In this document: positions 31,441-40,115 of the stretch, one piece after another
Numbering within the stretch: the stretch's first letter is position 1
Layout of the letters: every line of letters starts with the position of its first letter
NCBI GenBank assembly: GCA_029204225.1
Contig: CM055112.1
Location: 44,011,163 to 44,075,162 of the forward strand
Reading direction: 5' to 3'
DNA length: 64,000 nucleotides
Source of the DNA: Diphasiastrum complanatum
Lineage: Eukaryota > Streptophyta > Lycopodiopsida > Lycopodiales > Lycopodiaceae
Made by a program: the position numbers and the translations under genes
The notes under the pieces: model-generated
What the model saw: only the letters and a program-made list of their open reading frames with translations
What the model was told of the DNA's origin: nothing
Database searches by the model: none

Positions 31441-34401
31441 TTGTTGACTTTCATAGATGATTGGTCATTGTTGATTCAAAATTAAATGCCAAAACATCTA
31501 CATCCTGTAGATTCAAATCGTCGACTCTTGGTTGATTTTTTGGCAATCTCTTTCTCTTGCCCTTTGGATCTACTTGCAACATTTCGAGTTCGTACCTTCC
31601 CAAAAAAGCATTCATTGAAGTGGTGCGCAACCAATGGACACATAGTACTTTTGTTTGATTGCTATTTTGAATAAAACCAAGTACTTTGGCAATCCAAAAT
31701 GGATGTCCTTCATTGTTTTCTAAAGCTAGAAGTGCAACAAGACTTCCAATTTGGATTTCATTTAAATTACCATGCCATTTCATTTTTGCAGCTTTTACAC
31801 TTTGCCTATTCTTCCTTGAGCCCACATAAATTTCACGTTCCTCACCTTGCACAAGCTGCAGGAAATCATTATCTCGAGGAAGATCTGAAGGTTCGATAGT
31901 CGTAGTTGATGTTCCTGATTTATGAGGCCAATGAAACTCATTAGTTGTTGATGTATGTTTGAGATTGAGCAAACTAATTTTTTGTTCCTCAAAAAAGTCC
32001 ATCCACCAATGTTTATCAAACTCATCAAAAAAATGAAAAGCTGCGTGAATACTTGATTCCAAAAAATTTAATAAGGCAAATGGAGCAATCTCACGATGTT
32101 CTCTTTGCACCTTTTGTTCTTCTAGCAAGGACTTCAAGGGAGACAACACATCAAGCTTGATTTGAGTCGATGGAATGTTAAGCAAAAAGCGAACTCCTTC
32201 AAGAGGTAGCCACGAAACTGAATTTGAAAATAGTATTCCCCATAATAATATAATGCCTGATTCGTTAGATTTGATTTTAAACTGGTGCTGAAAGCTAATA
32301 TCATTAATATTAGCTACGCATCGCTCTGTTTCATTGGACGCCTTAACATAATCACGAAAATCATATGTGTGTCTGATTAATGACACGTTTGGCTTTGGCA
32401 CATACGATTCCTCCACGATGCTTTGAAGCATTGGTAATGAAAATGCTTTCTTGCATCTCAACTTCTTAGAAAAGCAACTAAACATTTGATCAATTTGATC
32501 GTGGGTATGTCCTACCAACAAAAATCCTATTTTTACTTTTTTGAAAAAAAATTTCTCCACTAGCATAGACAAGTATGCCAAAACGGTTTGATTTTTATTT
32601 TCCCTAGCAGTGTTGTCAAGCTGCAAATAAAGTATTTCTAGAAGATTTTCACCAAATTCGCAAATTATCTTATGTACAATGGTGATCGTCAAATTTGGAT
32701 CATTTTGAACATTGGGATAATTAAAAAAGACCTTGGACTCCTAAGTGCCATTAAACACAAGTGCTCCAACGAGATGAACCTGAGTAAAATCTGCCTCATT
32801 CAAATTTTTGGACACTGACAAAATGAGGCAACATTGTTTTCTTCTGATCCATGCCATTGTGGACATTCTAAACATTTCTTTCGATGCTTGGCCAACTTTT
32901 GTCTTTCAACTGTTTGTTGATCTATGTGCAGTTGGAGAGCTTTTGTAGCATCCACTGAAAATACAATGATTCACTTATTTAATAAAATAATGATCATACC
33001 ATAATGGTGTTCAAAAAGACTGCAACATAATGGTGCTAAAAAAGACTACAACATAGATTTTTTCAAAACAGAAAGTATTAAAATGAATGACAAATTTGAT
33101 TGTTATCTATCTTTTTTGTCATTGGTCTTTGCAAGTTGTTTTGCAGACTTTAACAACTCGCAAGTGGACTAGCATACTGTCATTCGTGATTTTTTGGGAA
33201 TCTTTACCAGTCCAAAATCTCTTTTCCAAATTCTAAGAAAATATGAGTAACTCAAATAGGGAACATTTTTGGTTTTTGCAAACTCTTTGTACATCAAAAA
33301 TATTTCTAATTTTGTAAAATTATCTGGCAAGTTTAAATATAAGAAATTAGACAATTTTTCTTCGTGCACATCTATGAAATGCTTTAGCCAGGCAGTTGCA
33401 TTTAAAGCATTTGGAGAAACAGTTCAACCCTGTAAGGATCCCCACAATGTTGGGTCTTTCTGAAGTCGTGCATGCATTCGTTGAAGCCGTGAGTTTCATA
33501 ATTGCGTGAACTTCTTTCTAAGCTTTGCGACAAACCTCCAAAGCATTTAAAAAATACGCAAATGAATTTTTGTCCGGCCTCACTGTTGCACACAAAATAG
33601 TAATTTCTCTCATCCTTACTTCGTAAAAAGAAGTTTGATCTTAATTCTTCAATTTCTCTGATACTCAGCTTTTGCAAACAACAGGATGAGCAGCAAATAA
33701 TATTTCGTACCTTTCGAATCTCAAATTTTGTAATCAACTGTTTTTGACGATTCGTTAAATCAGGTGAGGATCTCAAGTCTCTCTTGTATTTTTTTTTTTG
33801 TTTGGAGTCTGATCTATAAATTAAACCTGTGACACTAGTAGGTGCTTGAACTGGTTAATAAGGTGTTGGAATTTCATGACTGGGAATTCTGGCTCCAACT
33901 CCAAGATGTTTTGGACCCACCCTCAGAAGGCTCTAAATTTGCAACGAATATAACCCTTTTAGATTTAACACGACGAACATCACTTTGAGAAGGTCTCCTA
34001 CGAACATGAGAAAAGCTTGAACGTCGCGGATCAACAGACTTACGTGGATCTGTTGATTTACTAGAATCAGTAACTTTTGACTCATCACTCAATGATTCAA
34101 TTTGTTCAAAAGAACAATGTTCTAGTTGTGCCGGGCCTGTATTTGAAGAGGAGGACGAGGTCAAAAGATTTGATACAAGCTGAGTTACAAGCGTCATTTT
34201 TTGAAAAGTACTTGCTTGAGGAATTTCAGATGATGAACGGGTAAATGATGACAATGCCACATCGTTTAACAAAATATGTTCAGATTCAGAAGTGGCTTTA
34301 TAAAAAAAGCTTTCATTGGGAATGTCAGATGAAGATGTTGCACTTGTTGCAACATATTGAGTTACAACTACTGGAATAGAAGAGGTAGAACTACTTGACA
34401 T
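31094..34401 (-). pseudogene. Decayed DUF7869-like, transposase-like gene
   Basis: The longest piece (32,692-31,451, 413 codons) has ILYLQLDNTARENKNQTVLA and IGFLLVGHTHDQIDQMFSCF, the hallmark pair of DUF7869 proteins as I recall them, and later a compact part with HPFWIAKV and LCVHWLRT resembling a tudor- or BAH-like tail, a basic patch (KGKRKRLPKNQ), a TGA, and the acidic repeats. The true start is further upstream: the same frame reads DFTQVHLVGALVFNGT, TAG, then FFNYPNVQNDPNLTITIV. Earlier pieces: CLECPQWHGSEEN (33.0-32.8 kb), YFLRIWKRDFGLVKIPKKSR with C-stop-STC (33.4-33.1 kb), NIICCSSCCLQKLSIREIEE (33.7 kb), and a Ser/Thr-rich head from ATG 34,401. Cysteine clusters suggest zinc binding. 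At least five stops or frameshifts. Function is unknown; the domain occurs in repeated, transposon-like genes. Confidence 0.7.
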
Positions 34402-34430
34402 CGTAACCTCAAAAAAAATTTAACTACGTA

Positions 34431-34517
34431 TTCATGCTAATCATAGGACCGTTCAAATAGTTAACACCACACTAAATGTGCTCCTCAAACATAACCACAA
34501 CCTATGCTGGTCATAGA
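34431..34517. promoter_or_regulatory. Two degenerate palindrome sites next to the DUF7869-like gene start
   Basis: TTCATGCTAATCATAGG (34,431-34,447) and CCTATGCTGGTCATAGA (34,501-34,517) are drifted forms of the CCTATGCT-N-AGCATAGG site of the main array. They sit 30 and 100 bp upstream of the minus-strand ATG at 34,401. Confidence 0.5.
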
Positions 34518-34656
34518 ACAAATAAAAACCTATGTGAACCTCAATAGACGTACACAGAAAAACCAACTAAATGCAAATGAGCAACAAGCCTAAAAAGTAA
34601 CTAGTTAATAAAAATTTCTGGCGGCTACCATGTCTTGAATATTGTTTGGCAGCATT

Positions 34657-34700
34657 CTTAGGGTTAGGGTTAGGTTTAGGGTTAGGGTTAGGATTAGGTT
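34657..34700 (+). repeat. Interstitial telomere-like repeat
   Basis: About seven degenerate units, mostly TTAGGG with one TTTAGGG and one TTAGGA. Most plants have TTTAGGG telomeres; TTAGGG is found in some groups. Such short internal runs can mark repaired breaks or occur in promoters. Confidence 0.8.
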
Positions 34701-34978
34701 TGGACTGTCTGGGCTAATACTCGAGGTCAACGTGGGGTGAGGTGAGTCGCGGCAACTTGGTCCCGAAGTAAGCTGGAGGACTGGCGTGAGACGGGGGTCT
34801 CGAAATTTTTTTTATTTAAGGGATAGTCCAAGCATAACTCACCTCATTTGCGAATTTAGAAGCCCACATGCTGCCAGAGCAATCGCTACGACCAAGTCAT
34901 GGCTTTCTATAAGATTTCACATACGTTCTCGGTTCCAGATTTCTTGACGGTAAGATTATTGTCATTTTCTAGCTTTGC

Positions 34979-35504
34979 TCTATGCTTAGCATGGGTAATA
35001 AATTCTTGCATTAGAAAATATTCATATTTTAATTTGTATTCATCTTCATGGAACATGGGTAACCTATGCTCAACATAGGTGCCTGCACCAGTCCTCTCCT
35101 TTAACCTATGTTGAGCATAGGTTGTGCTCGGGTCCTTAGTAATATCCTATGCTCAGCATAGGATTCCGGCATTATTTCTTTATTCTTACCACGGTTCGAC
35201 CTATGCTAAGCATAGGTTGCATCTCTGGTCCGCTTCAAACCTATGCTTAGCATAGGTTAGCAAGAAAATAGCGAAGACATCCTATGCTCAGCATAAGTTG
35301 GACAAGAGCGCTCGAGTAACAACCTATGCTGAGCCTAGGATGTGTTCGCAATTTGCTTGCCAACATAGGTTGGAATAGGACCAGAGATGATAGCTATGCT
35401 CAGCATAGGTCGAAAGGAGGTTAGAATTGAAGAATCTTACCTCCGTCCTATGCTAAGCATAAGTTGTTAGTAAGGACTCGACCAAAACCTATGCTTAGCA
35501 TAGG
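34979..35504. promoter_or_regulatory. Array of eleven 17-bp palindromes CCTATGCT-N-AGCATAGG
   Basis: Sites start at 34,979, 35,063, 35,105, 35,146, 35,200, 35,240, 35,281, 35,323, 35,393, 35,447 and 35,488, with a half-site at 35,353. Four are perfect (35,146, 35,200, 35,240, 35,488); the rest have one or two mismatches. The centre base takes all four values. Several extend to AACC...GGTT. Spacers are unrelated in sequence but have lengths of 13, 23-25 or 37 bp, so starts are 30, 40-42 or 54 bp apart, steps of about one helical turn; the first gap is 84 bp, twice 42. The array lies between the divergent frames starting at 34,401 (minus) and 35,712 (plus). It looks like a multi-site binding platform for a symmetric, probably dimeric, protein; that is inference. 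Confidence 0.85.
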
Positions 35505-35711
35505 TTGCTACTCGTATTTTCTTTTTTTACAACGCTTTGTCTCAGAAAAGTGATCCTTTTGAGATGTTTTAGTAAGAAAATATGTTGAATTTGTAGTTTT
35601 GTTTTTTTAATTTTTTTCACAAAAATGGCTTGTTTTATAAAGTTTTCAGCATTTTCATTAAGATAGCGTTTTAAGTTTTCCTAAAAAGTCTTTTTTTTTG
35701 CAGATTTTCAA

Positions 35712-36224
35712 TTGTCTTTGATAATTTTTGAAATGTCGAGGATTTCTTTTAAAATTTCGGGGAAACCTCATGATATTCCATTAAAAGATAAGAAAAAATT
35801 CATGTACTATTTTACCAAAGGGGTCAATAACACAAAGCTTTCGGAGCTTTTTATTCATTTAGCAGAGAAGCCTGGCCGAGGAGACTCGCAATTCAAAGTT
35901 CAAGGAAGATTGCTTGCTAATCAACTAGATATTTACAAAGTTTTGCTAGCTTTCAGCCCTCTACTTGACGAAAATGTTCGTGAACACGAAAGTCAAAGGA
36001 CACGAAGCGAAAATGTTTGCAAACATCCTGACGAGAAGACACGAACGCGAAAGATTCACGAAAGAGAATCTTTCGCGGTACAGCAGGAGAAAGTCAGACG
36101 ACGAGAAAGTCAAACGACGCGACACGAGAATAGTTGTGACACCTTTTCTGCCCTCATGCTCCAAAAAGGACCAGCAAGATCATGCAAATACCCAGAAGTA
36201 TGGATATCTGCCCTGATAGCATGA
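35712..36224 (+). CDS. Hypothetical ORF divergent from the DUF7869-like gene
   Basis: 170 codons from ATG at 35,712; a TTTTTTTTTGCAG just before (ending 35,702) looks like a splice acceptor, so it may be an internal exon. The first half (ISFKISGKPHDIPLKDKKKF, LSELFIHLAEKPGRGDSQF, LLANQLDIYKVLLAF) reads like a folded domain. The second half is rich in Arg, Glu and His (QEKVRRRESQTTRHEN), and the +1 frame there is also long and basic (RYSRRKSDDEKVKRRD), so a frameshift or splice is possible. I recognise no family. It shares the intergenic palindrome array with the gene on the other strand. Confidence 0.4.
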   Translation: MSLIIFEMSRISFKISGKPHDIPLKDKKKFMYYFTKGVNNTKLSELFIHLAEKPGRGDSQFKVQGRLLANQLDIYKVLLAFSPLLDENVREHESQRTRSENVCKHPDEKTRTRKIHERESFAVQQEKVRRRESQTTRHENSCDTFSALMLQKGPARSCKYPEVWISALIA

Positions 36225-36590
36225 CATCAGCAGATACACTCTTGATCGTGGCTAATCTGCCACTCTTGTAATTCCTGATTAGTTAAGATGCTTAATTATT
36301 CTAATCTAGAAGTTACACAGAGTGACTATATACTCTCTGGATGATACTTGACATAGATACACAGATGAAGTAGTCTAATGCTAGTAAGCAAGAAGACGAA
36401 CAGATAGAATACAAGTCCACCTGCGTGCGAGACAATTATGCATAGGATCTGAAGATCCACAAGTCCGCTAGTAAGCGAGATATTACTCGTGGGAGAGCTG
36501 TATTTCTCTCACGCCAACGCACTACGTGGATCTGCATGCAGTGCTTGAAGAATCAGAAAAATAATAGATGATCATGTAGCCGTTGCGCAC
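36225..36590. other. Stretch without a recognisable gene
   Basis: No motif seen, no repeat with the rest of the window noticed. The right edge of the 30.8-36.3 kb unit probably lies here, because gypsy sequence begins at about 36,600. Confidence 0.4.
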
Positions 36591-36772
36591 ATGTCACTCT
36601 TATTCATGTCTGATCTTGTACCTTTGGAACCTGAAACAATACTCAGAACCAGAGATAAACAATTAAGAAATCGTTCTATCTTTGAGTGCTTTATTTTGTG
36701 GAAGGCTCGACTGAGGATGATGATTTGTGGGAAAGGGTTGAAAGCATACAAAAGAACTTCCCTAGTTCCCTA
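36591..36772 (+). pseudogene. Gypsy chromovirus chromodomain tail
   Basis: LVPLEPETILRTRDKQLRNR and SIFECFILWK are followed, after a frameshift, by GSTEDDDLWERVESIQKNFP. The pattern EPE.ILxxR...(V/I)LWKG...ED..WE matches the chromodomain at the C-terminus of chromovirus integrases, which targets integration to modified histones. Directly followed by an LTR, as expected for the 3' end of such an element. The rest of Pol is absent. Confidence 0.65.
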
Positions 36773-36775
36773 GGT

Positions 36776-37166
36776 TGTTATTTACGCCATGTCATTCCGA
36801 GCTTGGCTGGTAATGTAATTAATAATCTTATGAGGGCCTAGGTACTCCAATTGGACCTATGGAGTTTTTGCATGGTGTTGACGGCTTTTGTGCAAGAATA
36901 GAAGGTCAATTGCCTTTTATAGGAATGGAGGGATCCTAGAGAGAATATTCTCTAGTTCTTGGAGAGTATATAACATACTGGAACTCGCCCATCTCCTCAT
37001 TGTCTTTTCTGATTTCAGAAGGCACAATCTTGTATTCATTCACCTTGGCTGTTAAGTGGTTACGGTTTTGACTAGCCATTTCCTGTTGGTTGGGTGATTT
37101 TGCTCCACATGTGTCCTATTGGTTGCATGTAACAGGATTTGAGAAGATCACTTGGCGATCGTTATA
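36776..37166 (+). mobile_element. LTR of the chromovirus family (3' LTR by position)
   Basis: Starts TGTTATTTACGCCATGTC and aligns in blocks with 2,549-2,842, but keeps an extra middle part of about 120 bp (TCTCCTCATTGTC...CTTGGCTGTTAAGTGG). Ends GTTATA like the other copy. Divergence between the two is high, so insertion is old. Confidence 0.65.
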
Positions 37167-37448
37167 GAGCTGATGTCTTTTTTGAAAAAAAACTAACTAT
37201 ATCAATTGCATACATTATTTGGATTGAAGTCTTAGATCCAGGCATTGATAAAAAAACACATTAGCACATATAGATATATATGTAACAACGTATGGAACAC
37301 CTAGATACCATTCCATAAAATCGCCAAAAGAATTCCAAATAGGAACATGTTTCTTAAACACAATTACACGCAAATAATTTCCAATACAACTTGCAAGTGT
37401 CTGTATTGTACATAAAACTCGTTGCATGACTGTAAGCACAATATATCG

Positions 37449-37805
37449 AATTCCAATCTAAGAAGCATCGTAGTCTCGAAACTATGGTTCCAGAATGCAA
37501 ACTGAACAATGGTTTTGGAACGATTTCCATTTAAATTTTTTTTTTTTTGTGGAACGCTTTAAAATGTTTGTTAGCATCTAACAACTGCAGATGTCAGTCA
37601 CATGTTAGATGTTAGATGCAATCCCAGATGGGGGGTAAATATAAGGTGTAAACACAACGTGATAGTTGTAGATGTTAGGCAAATGTCAGATGCAGCATAG
37701 TTCCTGAAGCATGGTTTTGTGATCAGGAACGTAGCGATTTCGGAACCATGGTTCCGGAACCATGAAGGTCCGGAACGACGTTCCGAGGCTTCTTAGATTC
37801 CAATA
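37449..37805. mobile_element. Small inverted-repeat element
   Basis: AATCTAAGAAGC at the left end (about 37,455) is matched by GCTTCTTAGATT at about 37,788-37,799. Inside, GGTTCC, GGAACC and GGAACG motifs recur near both ends, with a local palindrome CGGAACCATGGTTCCG at 37,741-37,756 and repeats of (A/G)GATGT(T/C)AG in the middle. Flanks share CAATATAT on both sides. About 350 bp, no coding capacity, so a MITE-like element is the likely reading. Confidence 0.5.
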
Positions 37806-38117
37806 TATTCCATTTCCTACAACTATTAATTTTTCTTTTGAGAACCACAAAACATATACACCAATAACAATTTTGAACTAAGCATTGACACGTGTTCTTC
37901 GAACATCTACACACAACACCTCACACACTTATGAACCGATACAACTGCCAACAGCCAACAGATAATCACAACACCCGCAACAATATAGGGGAGCCACCTA
38001 GACTATATTTGGAAACATTCTCATATCCCAAAATGTTTCCATGGAGTAACTTATTGCGATTGGAGTAGCCTTTCTCTCATATATTATTTACACGCAATGT
38101 GATATATTATCCGTTTG

Positions 38118-39858
38118 GAGTCACAAATCCTGATTTTGATTTTGAACGCGGGAATCATCATGTCCTATACATCACAGCCTTACGTTCTTTTTCTCTCTGT
38201 TTTCTTATATATATGTGATCCATACACGTTGAAATACATTCGGTCGTTCTTAGTTGCTGCTACGAAAGTTTGTATTCACCTTCCTTCATCACCCTTCTGC
38301 CAGTCGCTAACGTTCACAATAAAAGCTAGCCTCTTTATTTACTCTCCAGTTTGTTGTTTCGCTGTTTGTTAGAGTGTCTTATTTAGTCTGGTTTTTTATC
38401 ATTCATGTAATCAGCTAACATTCATTTTCTTTGAGATCGTACGCTTTCATCACCCTTTTGGTGGTCGCTAATGTTCACAATACCAACAAGACTATTTATT
38501 TACTTTCCTATCTGATTTCTCGCTGTTTCTGAAATCTGTTTTATTTGGTTTAGTTATTTTTTATTCAGGTAATCCGCTATGAATAATTTTCTTTTGAGAT
38601 CCTTCTCTTTCATCACCCTTCTGGCGGTCGCTAGTGTTCACAATACGAGCTAGACTGTTTATTTACTTTCTGTTTTTTTTTTGCTGTTTCTGAAATCTGT
38701 TCTGTTTACTTTGGTTATTTATCATTCATGTAATTAGTTGCGTTTTTCTGGACATCTCCGGCTCAGCATTTCCATTTAATCTTGCACTCACAATTCATCG
38801 ACATGAAACTAAAGAGACGGACCTTCTTCCGTTTAGGTACATAATCTCAGATCCTTCTGAGACGTCTTCTCCATCATCAATCTATGTTTTGCTAGTGTAT
38901 GTTGGTAACCGTGTTCGATTCTATCCGTGTGTGTAGCACGATCTGGTCCTTGCGATCCCCTACATTCATACTTATGAACGATTGATTATTCTTCCATGCC
39001 AAAATTATGCATACACTCTTGTTTCCCAAAATCAATTATTAGAGTTTACATAGTCGTGCAGCAGACGGAATGCAACATCTTTAGAAGACATTGAGTTGGG
39101 AAGCTTCCTATATCAGGACGACTATCATTCTTTAAGTCTATTGTACTCACTCACTCACTTGATTACACCATGTCGACGTCGAAAATTCAAGAAGAAAATT
39201 CAACGTCAAAGAATGCATATGCATCCCAAGTACGTAGTGCATGGCCTTTACAAAACAGAGCTTTTCAAACGGTGGGCGGAAAGTGGAAGCTGTTACTTTG
39301 GTAAAAAATGCAAGGTATAATTTAATTGCATGTATTATTGATCAAGGCAAGAGTATCGTATCAGGATGCATACTTAGAAAACTTCATGTCCATTTCTGTT
39401 ATCTTATCTCTTGGTGAAATATTGCTACAGTTTAGTGTCATCTATTCTCTATAATAGATGGAGTGTTATTGTGGTTTGTTTTGAACTTCAAAAAACGTAT
39501 GAATTGATAGTTTGCTCATGGAAGGGAGGAACTATGAATTGCTAATCGACATTCAAAATACAAGACTGAGGTAAGTTTCCTTATTTATTCTCATCTAGAA
39601 CCATCGAAATAATGCATGAGTCGATTTATTGAACAGTGTTATCCTTGCAGTATTGTAGGGCTTTCACCATAGAGGGACTTTGCAAATATGGTACATCCAT
39701 CCAAAATTTTCTCTTGGAGAAGGAGCTTTCCAGGGAAAGAGGCTTTCTAAAAGGCTGCCAGTTTTTGAGCAGATCTGCCAAAGTTCTCCTCAAAATGGAC
39801 CATCTTCAAGTTCATAGTCAAAGTCATGGTGGATACATGCTACTCGTTCTGCTCTAAA
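38118..39858 (+). pseudogene. Third copy of the tandem CCCH zinc-finger gene, dead
   Basis: Homology with the copy-1 and copy-2 loci starts at GAGTCACAAATCCTG (38,118) and covers the leader, three exons and the 3' flank to about 40,115. Exon 1 lacks the part coding the N-terminal half, has a +4 frameshift (GTGCATGG) before the finger, and the first zinc cysteine is phenylalanine (LYKTELF). Exon 2 (39,511-39,570) has an in-frame TGA after FAHGREEL. Exon 3 has lost 13 bp inside finger 2, removing the third cysteine and the histidine. Splice sites are still recognisable, so it arose by DNA duplication, not from mRNA. Confidence 0.85.
38284..38760 (+). repeat. Three-unit tandem repeat of about 160 bp in the zinc-finger gene leader
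   Basis: Units start at 38,284, 38,444 and 38,607 with CTTTCATCACCCTTCTGGCG(G)TCGCTA. Each continues through GTTCACAATA, a TTTATTTACTTTC stretch and a TCATTCATGTAAT motif. The copy-1 and copy-2 loci have a single unit start (9,868 and 54,568) joined directly to later sequence. Confidence 0.85.
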
Positions 39859-39914
39859 CGATACAAAACATTGCTTCTGTTTATATTCGGTATGCCATTC
39901 CAAGGAGTTATAAT

Positions 39915-40115
39915 TCTAGAATACATAGAATATGTGAGCCTGGACACACTTCTTCAAATATAGACTTGATTACTTACATGGTCCTTTGAATGAACGTGCA
40001 TTGCAGGATGTGCTTTTATTTAAACCTTGCTTTATATATGGTTTTATTTGACCCATATATACTTCTTTCCCAACTCAATGTCATTTTCCTTAAAGAGATG
40101 AATCCCTGCTTTTAT
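39915..40115 (+). other. 3' flank of the third zinc-finger copy
   Basis: One 39-bp unit (TAGAATACATAGAATATGTG) and the following ATAGACTTGATTACTTACATGG match the other loci; after about 40,020 the sequence jumps to material matching 11,435-11,490, so about 840 bp present there are absent here. Confidence 0.75.

Noticed and set aside
32650-32692. ATG at 32,692 as the start of the DUF7869-like protein
   Set aside because: The same frame upstream continues with protein-like sequence (DFTQVHLVGALVFNGT, stop, FFNYPNVQNDPNL), so this ATG is internal.
34979-35504. A true CRISPR array
   Set aside because: The repeat-spacer look is real, but repeats are only 17 bp, degenerate and perfectly dyad, spacers come in 13, 24 and 37 bp, there is no cas gene and the context is plant retroelements.
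30775-36590. Terminal inverted repeats around the DUF7869-like unit
   Set aside because: AT-rich stretches near 30,780-30,900 and 35,520-35,700 looked similar at first but do not align as inverted repeats beyond homopolymers.
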